From NCBI GenBank assembly GCA_002633085.1, contig NSIV01000002.1:355602-419601 (forward strand): a DNA stretch of 64,000 nucleotides, in the 5' to 3' direction. The position numbers and the translations under genes were made by a program. The first letter of the stretch is position 1, and each line of letters opens with the position of its first letter. A model generated the notes under the pieces. It had not been told where the DNA came from, ran no database searches, and worked only from the letters and a program-made list of their open reading frames with translations. This document shows positions 18,620 through 27,997 of this stretch, piece after piece. The stretch comes from Curvibacter sp. PD_MW3. GTDB lineage: Bacteria; Pseudomonadota; Gammaproteobacteria; Burkholderiales; Burkholderiaceae_C.

Positions 18620-18646
18620 AAATACGGGGCACAAGGCCCCGTATTT
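18620..18646 (-). terminator. Rho-independent terminator, leftward
   Basis: AAATACGGGGC (18620-18630) and GCCCCGTATTT (18636-18646) form an 11-base stem with a five-base loop. The minus-strand continuation is T-rich. Confidence 0.7.
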
Positions 18647-18658
18647 GCTAACGTTTTG

Positions 18659-18683
18659 GCGTGGACGGGATCGCCAAGTCGCC
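18659..18683. other. Candidate left attachment site
   Basis: The sequence GCGTGGACGGGA resembles the tRNA-Asp 3' end (GTGGACGGGA at 46381-46390), with TGGCG just before it in both places but three bases missing on the left. Another shared word, GCCAAGTCGCC, occurs at 18673-18683 and at 46478-46488. The match is short and the exact core is unresolved. Confidence 0.35.
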
Positions 18684-18761
18684 AACCAGAGCGCAAAAAA
18701 CATAGTTTTTTCTTGGAGCTTTACTCGTTTTGCCCGATTCTTTGCCCAGAAAGGAAAAGCG

Positions 18762-20006
18762 ATGAAGCTCAACGACAAGAAGGTCCAATCTCTCATCAAG
18801 GCCGGCCAGCCTGGCCGATACACGGACGGCGAAGGCTTGGTCCTCACGATCAACAAGGCCGGCGGCGCCTACTGGCAGTGGCGTACCACAGGCCCTACCG
18901 GTAAAGAGACCACGGTCAGCTATGGGACCTACCCCTTGGTCGGCTTGGCCGAGGCCCGAAACAAACACCGAGATGCGAAGCGGATGAAGCTCAACGGGGA
19001 AAATCCGGTGGTCGCGCGGCAGCAAGCCAAGGCTCTGGCCCTGGTCAAGGCGAACAACACTTGGGGAGAGGCCGCCAATGAGTGGCTGGAGGTTATGGCG
19101 TCCAAGTGGTCAGCCAGCCACTTGAAGACCGTCATGACTCGGATAGACCACTACCTCGGGCCGCTCAAGGCTCGCCCACTGACCGAGATCACCTCCCCCG
19201 AGGTGCTGGGCCTTCTTCGCAAGATCGAGGCGCGCGGAGCCATAGAGACTACCAAGCGGGTTCGCATCATCGCGGGCCAAGTGTTCCAGTTCGCCGAGGC
19301 TCTGGGAAAGGTGGACCGCAACCCCACGGCCACGCTTACCAAAGTGCTCAAGACGCCCCAGGAATCCCATCACTCTGCGATTACCGACCCCGAACGTCTG
19401 GGTCATCTGATCCGCGCCATCAGGTCTTATACAGGCTCTGAGGTCGTGAGAAAGGCATTACAGATCCAGGCATTGACATTCCAACGCCCCGGCGAGGTCA
19501 GGGGCATGAAATGGGATGAGTTGGATCTGAAGACTGGCATGTGGACGATTCCGGCTGCACGCATGAAATCCACCCTCGCGAAGAAGGCCAGTGGTGAACC
19601 GCATTTGGTGCCACTCAGTACTCAGGCCGTAGCGATCCTGCGCGACCTGCATCATGTAACAGGGCATAGAGAACTGGTCTTTCCTGGCCAGCGTGGTGAG
19701 GGGCGCTGCATCAGCGAGAACGCCGTGCGTGTTGCCCTGCGAACCCTTGGTTTTAGCAATGATGACCATACGCCGCACGGTTTCCGGGCCACGGCACGCA
19801 CGCTCTTGGCAGAAGTCATGGACTGGCGTGCGGAGATCATCGAGGCGCAGCTTGCTCACAGCGTGCGCGATGCAAACGGCCGTGCGTACAACCGCACCAC
19901 TTGGATTGAGAAACGGACGAAGATGATGCAGGACTGGGCGGACTACCTGGACACGCTGGTAGCTGTCCAGAATGGTGTGCAATTTGATACTAGGAAAGCA
20001 GCGTAG
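18762..20006 (+). CDS. Tyrosine-type integrase, P4 family
   Basis: The protein has 414 residues from the ATG at 18762, preceded by AAGGAAAAG. The N-terminal arm-binding domain (DUF4102, DGEGLVLTINKAGGAYW) is followed by a SAM-like core-binding domain (about 100-185) and the catalytic domain. Catalytic residues are visible in TFQRPGEVRGMKW (Arg), HGFRATARTLL (His and Arg) and the closing AYNRTTW (Tyr). Such enzymes insert islands at tRNA 3' ends, which fits the tRNA-Asp at the far end. An extended frame to 18576 crosses the terminator and is not used. Confidence 0.95.
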   Translation: MKLNDKKVQSLIKAGQPGRYTDGEGLVLTINKAGGAYWQWRTTGPTGKETTVSYGTYPLVGLAEARNKHRDAKRMKLNGENPVVARQQAKALALVKANNTWGEAANEWLEVMASKWSASHLKTVMTRIDHYLGPLKARPLTEITSPEVLGLLRKIEARGAIETTKRVRIIAGQVFQFAEALGKVDRNPTATLTKVLKTPQESHHSAITDPERLGHLIRAIRSYTGSEVVRKALQIQALTFQRPGEVRGMKWDELDLKTGMWTIPAARMKSTLAKKASGEPHLVPLSTQAVAILRDLHHVTGHRELVFPGQRGEGRCISENAVRVALRTLGFSNDDHTPHGFRATARTLLAEVMDWRAEIIEAQLAHSVRDANGRAYNRTTWIEKRTKMMQDWADYLDTLVAVQNGVQFDTRKAA

Positions 20007-20346
20007 TAACAAGGAGAAAATATGAATCAACTTGAGCGTTGATACTTGGACGTTGAAGGAATACAAATCTCCAGCAACTTGACTGAAATGTCGTTAAAAG
20101 AAAGTCAAACTTAATCAGCTTTCGACCTGTTACAGACCGTCAGCAGTTCAAGGCAAGCGACGGCTTTGCAGGTGCGCCGTCATACGCGACAGTTCGCCGA
20201 ATTCAAGGCCCGGGACACGAAGCCGTCATAGGACCGCCTGTCGTCATACCGGCAGCTATGACCGCTTTTAAATGCGGAGCAGTCAGCTCAGCCGCTCGTG
20301 GCCGTGCCTGAAAATACCCTCAACTAGAAGACAAAGGGAGAGTCGG
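20007..20346. other. Gap after the integrase
   Basis: I see no gene, RNA or strong structure. A six-codon frame with a good ribosome site occurs at 20022 but is too short to accept. The remaining sequence looks like decayed intergenic DNA, with the promoter and GGGAGAG ribosome site for the hydrolase gene at its right end. Confidence 0.5.
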
Positions 20347-21798
20347 ATGAGTGAAATATTGGCCCAGGTGGCTTTTGTAATGATTGCAGCGCTGGCGATC
20401 GCCCCGATGGTGTTCTACGCTTCATCACTGCTATATGTAGGTTTCCGGTTCCGGCAGGGCTCAATCTCGTTTCTCGTTAAGACGCTAGTCATTGGACTGA
20501 TGACGGTACCCGTGGCAATTTTGGTGACGCTATGGGCTATCTTGCATTTTGCAGCCATAGGCGCTTTGTGGATGCGGCGCATCTTGGCGAAATGCACAGG
20601 AAAGGCGATCATGACCGTGGCAGATACTGAGTCACCGCATCAGCCTGATGATGTAGTGGTCCATCTTGTGCATGGAACGTTCGAGTCTAATGCTGACTGG
20701 ACCAATCCTGACTCCCCTCTCTGCAAGGCCATCCTCACGCGGAATCCCTCAGTGAGGCTCAGCCGCTTCATCTGGTCCGGACTGAACACCCATCGTGCAC
20801 GCCGTGAAGCTGCCGATTTGTTCGCGGGACAGGTGCTAGCATCTCCGAGCCGTAAGCAATACGTGGTCGCTCACAGCCATGCTGGCAATATCGTGAGAGA
20901 CGCGTCCGAGCGCGTCCCAGCTATCGCTCAAAAAATCCAGGGGGTCGCACTTTTGTCTACGCCTTTCATTTTCCGAAAGACTGTTGAGCGCACAGGCCGC
21001 GGCTTCGTTTTCACCCATTCGATGGGATTTGCGGTGGTCGTTCAGTTGCCGCTGGCCCTGGCGCTAGTTCCGTTCGATGCATATGGCCCCGTTGTAGCGG
21101 GACTTTCAATGGTGCTAGCGACTCTGATCGAAATGAAGATCTCACAGAGATTTCAGGCAGAGCTGAACAAAGAACTTGAAATCGAGAACGGCGATGTCGA
21201 ATTACGTGACGTGCAAATCCTGCACGCGATTGGCGATGAGGCGGATTCGTTGCTGCGCTTTGTCAGCTTCCTACATGAAAGCTGCTTCGGCCTTTTCTCG
21301 CAACTTCAGGCGACTGCACGGCAGATGAGTGGCCATGAGGTGCCACACCTAGTAGCGTTGGGCATTCTCGCTATTGCAATGGCGGGGACTTGGCTTTCCG
21401 ATCTGACCGGTCGTTCATTTTGGATATCAGCCATAGGCGTGGTGGCGGTAGGTGTACTCGGCGCCTATCTTAAAGAAAGATATCGCCCCTCAGGCGATCA
21501 GCCCATGGTGTTGATGATGATGGCGCTGCCGGTGGGTTTTATTTCTTTTTGGTTGGCGGCCGCGAAGTCGTTGGCTTACGGAGACTGGCGACTGCTTTTC
21601 TGTCCGTCGATTTTCATCTCTTCCTCCGAAACGCCAGTGGGCGGCCAGCATAATCCCATCAAGTACGCCCCTGACAATGACGGCATGCTGGTTCATTCCA
21701 CGCACTCGCATAGAAAGGCTATCCGTGACGTGGCGGAATGGCTGTACATGAGGGAAACGAGTCCAACAAGCGGGACTGTGAGGAGCCATCACGATTGA
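20347..21798 (+). CDS. Multi-pass membrane protein with alpha/beta-hydrolase domain
   Basis: The protein has 483 residues from the ATG at 20347. Two N-terminal membrane segments (about 5-30 and 42-72) precede a hydrolase-like core: VVHLVHGTFESNADW (about 103-117), a nucleophile elbow AHSHAG (near residue 178), a possible acidic residue in AIGDEADSLL (near 298) and a terminal His in LVHSTHSHRKAIRDVAEWL. Further hydrophobic segments lie at about 235-265 and 345-430. This would be a lipase or esterase with its active site near the membrane. It is convergent to the Gabija pair and may be defence cargo or an unrelated passenger. Substrate unknown. Confidence 0.65.
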   Translation: MSEILAQVAFVMIAALAIAPMVFYASSLLYVGFRFRQGSISFLVKTLVIGLMTVPVAILVTLWAILHFAAIGALWMRRILAKCTGKAIMTVADTESPHQPDDVVVHLVHGTFESNADWTNPDSPLCKAILTRNPSVRLSRFIWSGLNTHRARREAADLFAGQVLASPSRKQYVVAHSHAGNIVRDASERVPAIAQKIQGVALLSTPFIFRKTVERTGRGFVFTHSMGFAVVVQLPLALALVPFDAYGPVVAGLSMVLATLIEMKISQRFQAELNKELEIENGDVELRDVQILHAIGDEADSLLRFVSFLHESCFGLFSQLQATARQMSGHEVPHLVALGILAIAMAGTWLSDLTGRSFWISAIGVVAVGVLGAYLKERYRPSGDQPMVLMMMALPVGFISFWLAAAKSLAYGDWRLLFCPSIFISSSETPVGGQHNPIKYAPDNDGMLVHSTHSHRKAIRDVAEWLYMRETSPTSGTVRSHHD

Positions 21799-22224
21799 CG
21801 ACGACGAACCAAGCTGCGCTTGCCTACCTGGGGTTACGTCTATGTTGAATGACCACTTTGTCGGGCCGCTATGCGGAGCACCGTTAGTCCATTAACGGTA
21901 ATACAGCGGCCAAAAGAGCCGCTGCCTGTTGAGTGACTGGTAGCGATCGCCGCTGCCTCTCGGGCTGCCGACCTAGAACGTCTCAGATCAGCCTTAAGCA
22001 GGTATTCGTCCGCCTGTGGCTGTAATGCAGCGATTGCCGCCGTTCGGCTTGGAATACCGGACTCATCCTTTGGGCCAGTTGCGGGTATTCAATAGTGACA
22101 GCTTTCGGGTAACGAAGAACGCGCTTCTTATGACCGCGCCTGCAAAAATAGACGTTTTGACAAATACTTGTTTTATCTTTCAAAGTCGCTAAGGATCTTC
22201 AGCAAACTCTGAAGCGATGGATTC
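21799..22224. other. Gap between hydrolase and gajB
   Basis: No convincing coding sequence. There are short direct and inverted repeats (AGCGGCCAAAAGAGCCGCT near 21906) that may act as a terminator for the convergent genes. The rest shows no recognised feature. Confidence 0.45.
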
Positions 22225-23619
22225 CTAAGTTCTCGGGGGCGGCAATGTCAACCAGCGATCAGGAGCGGTGATGGTTAGGCTTCTAGTCGCTCGCGAAATC
22301 GCCACATAAAAGAGCTTTGCCTGTGCATTTCGTTGCGTGGCGAAATGCGATGCGTCAGGAATCACTACGTGGTCGAATTCCAAACCCTTCAAAAGCAAAG
22401 GAGTTGAAACGGTCCGCTTGGGCAACTTGCGCCCCGACAAGCTAACTCGCTGGCGCACGTTTGTGGTTGCTTTGTCCATTGATTCTGCGCGGCCAGTCGC
22501 GACCTCGGTCGCAGCTCGCTCAGCATCGCGCCATAACTCACTGCGGAATAGCTTCCAACGCGAATGCTTCCGAGTAAGTGCCATGATTTGAGCCGCAGCA
22601 TCAGCGCCGTTACCGACATCGAGGGCTGGTTCAATCTCTCGCAATGCGGCTTCGAGGGCGGCATCCTCTGGATCGACTCCAACGTCATCTGCCGGTGCCT
22701 TGATCAAGAAGCTATCGCTTAGTAGGCTTGTGATGGCCCCAAGCCGTCCAGCGCCATCCGTTGCTCTATCCCATAGGCCTGCAAATTCCCGAAGACGGCC
22801 AGCGGCGATTTCTTCGATCGCCTGGTAGCCGCCACCAGCGGCCTTCGCCAATCGATAGCAAATGGTCTTGTTGCAATGAATTGCTGCGAAGCTGCCCTCT
22901 TTGCCGTCGATGCCCTCGAACAAGGCCCCCAAGTCAAATGCGTCGTTGGACTGCCTGAACGTGATTCGTGGATCTGCCAGGTCGATGGGCTCACCCGCCA
23001 GAAGTTTCTCGCGTGTTTCCGCGATCCACTGTCCCAGTGCGGGGTTCTTACCTGCCCAACGGTGGGGTGTTTCAAGGGTTCCCGCGAATGGAAACAGCGG
23101 ATGGATGTCAGCATCCCAGCTCAGAGTGGCCCCGGCGAATTCGAAGATGCCTTGCATGGGGTCGCCAAAGATCAGTGTCGGGACAATGCTCGCAAGTTCT
23201 GTCGCCAACTCGTGCTGCAGGCTGCCGCAGTCCTGGTATTCGTCGATCAGGATTCGGTCATAGGATGCGGCAATCACCGCGCGGACGGCAGCGACATTCA
23301 AGGTCAATCGAGCGCCGCGATAGAGCTGATCCCATTCGGCGCCTTGCGGCATGCCTGCGGGAGGCTTTGCAATTCCGGGGAACGCATGGGCATATCGCAT
23401 GGACCACCCTGCGATGGTGTCAACGGCGACTCGGGCTCGGGGTATTCCAAGGCGCTTGAGGCGTGAGCGAATGGCGTGGACCCCAGCGTGCGTGTGAGTC
23501 AGGATCAAAGCTCGTTGGCCCAAGGCCGCTACGTTGGCGATGATCTCGGTTTTGCCATGACCCGCAGGCGCGACGACGGCCGCATTCCCCAAATTGAACA
23601 GGTCTGAGGCATCAGGCAT
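22225..23619 (-). CDS. gajB: UvrD-like superfamily 1 helicase, Gabija GajB
   Basis: The protein has 464 residues from the ATG at 23619, which overlaps the gajA stop by eight bases. Superfamily 1 motifs are visible: Walker A APAGHGKTE (residues 17-25), Walker B ILIDEYQDC (123-131), motif III IFGDPMQGIF (150-159), TPHRW (184-188), and C-terminal LKGLEFDHVVIPD and YVAISRATRSL. In Gabija, GajB works with the GajA nuclease in anti-phage defence and senses nucleotide or DNA changes. Size and order match known GajB. A longer frame to 23787 overlaps gajA and is not used. Confidence 0.85.
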   Translation of the reverse strand: MPDASDLFNLGNAAVVAPAGHGKTEIIANVAALGQRALILTHTHAGVHAIRSRLKRLGIPRARVAVDTIAGWSMRYAHAFPGIAKPPAGMPQGAEWDQLYRGARLTLNVAAVRAVIAASYDRILIDEYQDCGSLQHELATELASIVPTLIFGDPMQGIFEFAGATLSWDADIHPLFPFAGTLETPHRWAGKNPALGQWIAETREKLLAGEPIDLADPRITFRQSNDAFDLGALFEGIDGKEGSFAAIHCNKTICYRLAKAAGGGYQAIEEIAAGRLREFAGLWDRATDGAGRLGAITSLLSDSFLIKAPADDVGVDPEDAALEAALREIEPALDVGNGADAAAQIMALTRKHSRWKLFRSELWRDAERAATEVATGRAESMDKATTNVRQRVSLSGRKLPKRTVSTPLLLKGLEFDHVVIPDASHFATQRNAQAKLFYVAISRATRSLTITAPDRWLTLPPPRT

Positions 23620-25339
23620 ACAACCACGCCTCGGCTTGATTGAGGGCCGTAGCCAGCGGGGAGCCAGGAGCAGCCTCCGCGATGCGCCAAACCATCGGAG
23701 AGAGTCCTCGCCCAATCCGCTGGTCTTTGAACCACTTCTTGCGAACGGCCACTTCGGCGATGGCTTCACGAAGCTGAGGGCCGTCAAGCTCAGTAAACAA
23801 TTCCCACGCGTTGAACAACTCGCGGATCACAGCAAGCGGCAGATCGGGAATCTTGATGTCAATGTTGTTGTCGATGGCGTCATTCCCACGCTCTTCACGG
23901 GCGAAGTTCAAGAGCTCCTGCACAAGATCGTCGGAAGCCGCGCCGAAGATCGCTTGCTCGGTATTGAGATTGCCTCCGTATTCAAAGACTTGAATGCCCG
24001 CAGCGGCCAGCGACGCTTGCTCAGCGGGGGAAAGGGCCGTATCCGAGTCCCGAAAGATGGCCGTTTGGAAGCCCAATTCGTGCAGGGCCAATGCCATGGC
24101 AGGCGCCTGCGCGCCGTTGCCGTCGGCAATGGCAACGCCCAATTGCTCAATGGGCTTGCCCGCGTGCCTGGCAGGCCAATGTTCCCGAATGCCAAGCAGC
24201 AGCCCAATCTCGGTGTTTCCTTCGGTCACCAGGATGCGTTTGGAGAACAATGCCCTTGGAGTGAATCGCAGCAACACGCGGATGGGTTCGAGCGCCGTTG
24301 GCGCCAAGACAGTCGCTTGCCTCCCCGGTCGGGTCATTTGAATGACTCGAAGGCGTTCAGGTCCTGTTTCTCCGATAGCGACATCTGAATGGGTCGTCAT
24401 GAGCACTTGTCCGACGGGCCGAGCTGCCGCCACCGATGCTTCCTGATCGGCCTTGAGCTGGGCGATGGATCCGATGATCCGGTGGGGCTCCAAGCCATGC
24501 TCGATTTCATCGACAAGCACGATGGCCCCTTCGCTAATGGCCGACTTCTGGATGGCCAAGGTCGCGAGCCGACGAGTGCCAAGCCCTGCCAACCTCAGCG
24601 GGACACCGTCATCATGCAAGGCGATGGAGCCGGAGGACAGTCCTGAGCGCCCAAGTTCGAGGCCGGGCTCATACGAGCCTTCCACATAGGCGCCCAATCC
24701 CTTGGCAAATCCTTCGGCCTTTTCCGCCGCGTTGGCCAGCGATTCGATCTCATCGAGCTTAGCGTTCTCTCGGGCTGCCTTGTAGGCCTGAGCCAACCGG
24801 GCGGATGCTTCGTGCGTGTCGCCGGTCAATCTGGAAAGGACGGATCCTTGTCCCCACGTGAGGTGTCTGGCGTCTTCTCCGGCAAGCCTGACCAGTCCGA
24901 ATAGAGCCCGATCCCTGTTGGACAGGGTGCGCGGGTCATCAACGCGATCGCAGATCAGCTCCCAGACGGGTTCCATCGAGGCGTCCACGGTCAAGCGCAC
25001 GGTAAGGACGGGTTCGTCATCGTCTTCCGGCTCGTCGCGCAACTCTCCCGCCGATGTCCATCCGCGAACATAGAGCCCAAGGCGCTCATCCGATTTCAGA
25101 GCCTTGGACAACTCGCCAATAGTCGCCTCGATGACGATGGGGCGGGTGGTGTCGCAAGCGAGAAAATCAGGCTCTGTGAAGGCGAACCAGCGCGAAGAGA
25201 GCGCGGCTTCGACCGCGTCCAGGATAGTGGATTTCCCCGAGTCGCCCGGTCCGATCAGGCAACAGAAGGGCGAGCCCGGTTTCCAGTCGAGCGACTCGAT
25301 CCCGCGAAAGTGCGCGACCATAATTTGGCGTATTTGCAT
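23612..25339 (-). CDS. gajA: OLD-family ATPase-TOPRIM endonuclease, Gabija GajA
   Basis: This 575-residue protein has Walker A GPGDSGKST (residues 30-38), the ABC-type signature region LAGLGTRR (250-257), Walker B VLVDEIEHG (274-282) and a TTHSD switch (315-319). A TOPRIM nuclease domain follows, with VTEGNTEIGL (Glu373), AIADGNG (404-410) and RDSDTA (430-435). This is the GajA arrangement: a sequence-preferring DNA endonuclease held in check by nucleotides. The ATG at 25339 has a GGGGAG ribosome site five bases upstream. gajB overlaps its end. OLD-family nucleases outside Gabija are possible, but the UvrD partner favours Gabija. Confidence 0.87.
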   Translation of the reverse strand: MQIRQIMVAHFRGIESLDWKPGSPFCCLIGPGDSGKSTILDAVEAALSSRWFAFTEPDFLACDTTRPIVIEATIGELSKALKSDERLGLYVRGWTSAGELRDEPEDDDEPVLTVRLTVDASMEPVWELICDRVDDPRTLSNRDRALFGLVRLAGEDARHLTWGQGSVLSRLTGDTHEASARLAQAYKAARENAKLDEIESLANAAEKAEGFAKGLGAYVEGSYEPGLELGRSGLSSGSIALHDDGVPLRLAGLGTRRLATLAIQKSAISEGAIVLVDEIEHGLEPHRIIGSIAQLKADQEASVAAARPVGQVLMTTHSDVAIGETGPERLRVIQMTRPGRQATVLAPTALEPIRVLLRFTPRALFSKRILVTEGNTEIGLLLGIREHWPARHAGKPIEQLGVAIADGNGAQAPAMALALHELGFQTAIFRDSDTALSPAEQASLAAAGIQVFEYGGNLNTEQAIFGAASDDLVQELLNFAREERGNDAIDNNIDIKIPDLPLAVIRELFNAWELFTELDGPQLREAIAEVAVRKKWFKDQRIGRGLSPMVWRIAEAAPGSPLATALNQAEAWLYA

Positions 25340-25742
25340 GGACTCCCCTTAAATGTGGCCAGCCTGTTGAATTGTTGTTGCCTACTTGATCGTAGCTAAC
25401 TTGCATTCGTTGTATTTGCGGCAAGCTTTGTGCTTCCATTGAAATTAAGCAGCAATGGATGTTGAATTGACACAAGCGCGCTGTAATTGGTCTCACTTAC
25501 GCGCCAGTAGTGACTGTCGGCTTTCAGACGCTGATATTGGTTGACGCTACAACCGCTTTGGGTTGATTGCGTGAGTCGCCAGGTTGCAGTCGACCGACCG
25601 CAATCAGCCTGAGGCAGTCAACCGCCCCGTGAATCCGAGAGACGGTTCCTGGTCGCTTGCTGTCAATGGCCCTCGCCAGCCGCGTAACCTGTTAACGAGA
25701 AAAGCCCGCAGGGCTTGCACTCTGCGGGCTTCCGAAGACCAA
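25340..25742. other. Upstream region of gajA
   Basis: This gap should hold the leftward gajA promoter. A rho-independent terminator for the small gene to its right sits at 25702-25731. No other gene is evident; the middle looks like degraded sequence. Confidence 0.5.
25702..25738 (-). terminator. Terminator after the 51-aa gene
   Basis: AAGCCCGCAG (25702-25711) pairs with CTGCGGGCTT (25722-25731). On the minus strand a TTCTCGTT tail follows. It ends four bases short of the small gene's stop region. Confidence 0.75.
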
Positions 25743-25898
25743 TTACTTGGGCTTCTTCGGGGCACTGGGCCTCTGGGTCAAGGCTGATGCGGCGACCGCC
25801 CTCACGCTGGGTGGCGTGCTGGGGTTGCGCAGCAACTTGGCCGCTGTGGTTGCAACGCGAGCAGAGGTCTGCTCATTGGATGGCTTTTTGGAGGCCAT
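25743..25898 (-). CDS. Small conserved island protein, 51 aa
   Basis: The frame starts at the ATG at 25898 (MASKKPSNEQTSARVATTAA) and ends with PSAPKKPK. I recall similar Thr/Ala/Lys-rich short proteins with the pattern SEQTS..VA..A...L..P...P.....AASAL.Q on many plasmids and islands, without a known function. A GGGGAGAAAG ribosome site is partly enclosed in a small hairpin (CCCCTC...GAGGGG) just upstream, which might control translation. A good terminator follows. Alternative start at 25973 is upstream of the ribosome site and not used. Confidence 0.65.
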   Translation of the reverse strand: MASKKPSNEQTSARVATTAAKLLRNPSTPPSVRAVAASALTQRPSAPKKPK

Positions 25899-26210
25899 GA
25901 TGGACTTTCTCCCCTCATTGAGGGGTGTTACAAAGCCGACCTTGTAACCAGACCAAAACGTGGCACACTTCACTTGTTAGAGATCAGGGCTACGCTCTGT
26001 CCAACCCGGCCGGAAATGGATCGGGGCAAAAAGCCGGGTTGCAGCCCGGCTTTTTGCTGTCTGGCGGAAACACTATATATGGGGTGTATTTCTAATACAA
26101 GCCACTACCTGTAGTGTATTGATGCTGAGTGATGTTTAGTTAATATTTTTTTCTGAACAAATCACTAGTCGTACGGAGGGTGTCGCGGAACTTCTTCTAT
26201 ATATGTACCG
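25899..26210. other. Gap between the 51-aa gene and umuC
   Basis: Contains the umuDC terminator at 26028-26055 and an AT-rich stretch (26070-26200) with no gene. The promoter of the 51-aa gene must be between 25900 and 26027. Confidence 0.5.
26028..26055 (-). terminator. Rho-independent terminator downstream of umuDC
   Basis: AAAAAGCCGGG (26028-26038) and CCCGGCTTTTT (26045-26055) form a perfect 11-base stem with a six-base loop. A and T tracts make it bidirectional. It is 155 bases past the umuC stop. Confidence 0.8.
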
Positions 26211-27509
26211 TTATGCCTTCCCCACCGGGATCTCCCCGATCCTGGTCGTGTACCTAGGAGTTCGCCTCTCCTGCTTCATAGCCCAATTCCGCGGCATTTC
26301 CCCTGTCCCTGCGCTTCCGATGATGACGGTCCCGCGACCGTAACGGCTGTTGAGCTCATCCAAGGCCGACATCAGCCGCGACCGATCCTCGCAGCCATCA
26401 GGCTCAAGATCCAGCTCCCCCTGCTCCACGGCAGCATCTGCCAAATCCACCAGCATGACGCCGGCCTTTGCAAACTTGTAGCCTGACTGATAAATCGCCC
26501 TCAAGCCGGTCAGAGCCCCCTCGACAAGAGCGGCGGTGTCGGCCGTCGGCCGACGTAGCGGAACCATGATCGACCTCGAATATTGCTTATCCGGTCGGAA
26601 TGGGCTTGTCCGCACAAAGGTGATGACTTGGCCAGCATGGCTTCCCTGTCGGCGCAGCTTCTCAGCCGCGCGGCTGGCGAATGTAGTTACGGCCTCCTCA
26701 AGCTCGCCTAGGTTCGTTACTGCGCGGCCAAATGACCTGGTGCAGGCGATCTCCTTCTTTGCTGGCGGCGCGTCTTCCAAGTCAACGCAGGATTGCCCCT
26801 GCAACTCACGCACAGTGCGCTCGAGAACAACAGACCAGCGGCGGCGCACAGTTGCTGGATCGAGCCTGGTTAGATCCAGGACTGATTGAATCCCCTCCTC
26901 TTTGAGCTGCCGCCCGATTCGAGGACCAACGCCCCAGACCTCTCCAACTTCTGTAGCGGCAAGAACCGAGTCGCGCGCATCCCCGTCCATTGCGGCCAAG
27001 TTACACACTTGAGAGAGCTCACCCGGGTAGCTACCTGGCTTGCGTTCGGCTGTCTTGGCCACGTGGTTGGCCAGCTTGGCTAGCGTCTTGGTCTGGCCAA
27101 TACCGATACAAGTAGGAATGCCCGTCCAGTCTAGGATCCGCTGCCGCATCCGTCGGCTGCGGTCCACTAGATCCCCTCGGATACCCGAGAGGTCTACGAA
27201 CGACTCATCTATCGAATAGATCTCCTGGCGATGCCCAAGGCCGGCAGCAAGGCTCATCATCCGGTCACTCATGTCTCCATAAAGAGCGAAGTTGGCCGAG
27301 AGTGCAATTAGTCCTTCGTCATCTTCAAGGTGCCGAATCTCGAACCACGGGGCCCCCATCTTGATGCCTAAAGCCTTGGCCTCGTTGCTCCGGGCGATAG
27401 CACAGCCGTCGTTGTTGCTAAGCACAACCACTGGCCGTGCATTCAGGTCCGGCCGAAAAACCCGTTCACACGAAACGTAAAAATTATTCCCATCGACCAG
27501 CGCGAACAT
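26211..27509 (-). CDS. umuC: Translesion DNA polymerase V catalytic subunit
   Basis: This 432-residue Y-family polymerase copies past damaged bases. The N-terminal [17 protein letters not shown] contains the first catalytic Asp, and [12 protein letters not shown] holds the catalytic Asp-Glu pair near residue 100. A helix-hairpin-helix region ([17 protein letters not shown]) lies near 190, and the little-finger domain follows. It lies 12 bases after umuD in one operon driven by the LexA box at 27950. Island copies such as this are common on plasmids (RumB, MucB types). Confidence 0.94.
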   Translation of the reverse strand: MFALVDGNNFYVSCERVFRPDLNARPVVVLSNNDGCAIARSNEAKALGIKMGAPWFEIRHLEDDEGLIALSANFALYGDMSDRMMSLAAGLGHRQEIYSIDESFVDLSGIRGDLVDRSRRMRQRILDWTGIPTCIGIGQTKTLAKLANHVAKTAERKPGSYPGELSQVCNLAAMDGDARDSVLAATEVGEVWGVGPRIGRQLKEEGIQSVLDLTRLDPATVRRRWSVVLERTVRELQGQSCVDLEDAPPAKKEIACTRSFGRAVTNLGELEEAVTTFASRAAEKLRRQGSHAGQVITFVRTSPFRPDKQYSRSIMVPLRRPTADTAALVEGALTGLRAIYQSGYKFAKAGVMLVDLADAAVEQGELDLEPDGCEDRSRLMSALDELNSRYGRGTVIIGSAGTGEMPRNWAMKQERRTPRYTTRIGEIPVGKA

Positions 27510-27521
27510 GGCAGCACCTGG

Positions 27522-27923
27522 TCATTTGCGATATTGGTTGATAGCGGCCGTCACGACTCCCCAGATCTCTAGGGTCTGTCCTTCCTTGGGAACGATGTCG
27601 CAGAAGGTGGGATTGGCTGCCTTAAGCTTTACACGCCCTGCATTCTTATAGAGTCGTTTGATCGTGAACTCGCCATCAACCACGGCTACGACGATGTCTT
27701 GATGCTGTGCTTTAAGAGCTCGATCCACAACCAGGATGGCGTTGTCATGGATGCCAGCATCGACCATTGAGGAACCGCGTGCACGTATCAAGAAAGTGGC
27801 CTGCGGATGCGAGACAAGGACTTGCCCAAGATCTATCGCCCGCTCCTGTAGATCCTCAGCTGGCGATGGGAAACCGGCCCTTGCACTGCCTAACTCTGGC
27901 AGGACTAAAGACGACGGGGTCAT
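27522..27923 (-). CDS. umuD: Polymerase V accessory protein UmuD (LexA-like self-cleaving)
   Basis: The protein has 133 residues from the ATG at 27923, chosen because longer starts at 27959 and 28022 lie inside or upstream of the LexA box. The cleavage site ARAGF falls at residues 14-18. The catalytic Ser is in GSSMVDAGI (Ser52) and the Lys in FTIKRLY (Lys89). RecA filaments stimulate its self-cleavage to UmuD', which activates UmuC. It is the first gene of the leftward SOS operon. Confidence 0.93.
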   Translation of the reverse strand: MTPSSLVLPELGSARAGFPSPAEDLQERAIDLGQVLVSHPQATFLIRARGSSMVDAGIHDNAILVVDRALKAQHQDIVVAVVDGEFTIKRLYKNAGRVKLKAANPTFCDIVPKEGQTLEIWGVVTAAINQYRK

Positions 27924-27949
27924 TGGAACGGGAATGCCTTGCGCTAATA

Positions 27950-27969
27950 TACTGTACATATTTACAGTA
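27950..27969. promoter_or_regulatory. LexA (SOS) box shared by two divergent operons
   Basis: TACTGTACATATTTACAGTA keeps the CTGT-N8-ACAG core and extended symmetry of the LexA operator. It lies 26 bases before umuD on the left and 28 bases before the metallopeptidase-like gene on the right, so LexA probably silences both directions until DNA is damaged. Confidence 0.9.
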
Positions 27970-27997
27970 TATGCTTGGGCCTTCGTAGAATCAAGAA

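Larger units (their letters stand above)
18382..18761. other. Left boundary region of the island
   Basis: No gene is supported here. The stretch holds the promoter of the outer-membrane protein, a strong hairpin at 18620-18646 and a candidate attachment site at 18659-18683 before the integrase. The hairpin is followed, on the minus strand, by T-rich sequence, so it would end leftward transcription. It may be the original terminator of the tRNA operon, separated from it by island insertion. Confidence 0.5.

Noticed and set aside
20022..20042. Six-codon frame after AAGGAG
   Set aside because: Too short to support as a gene; could be chance or a relic after the integrase.
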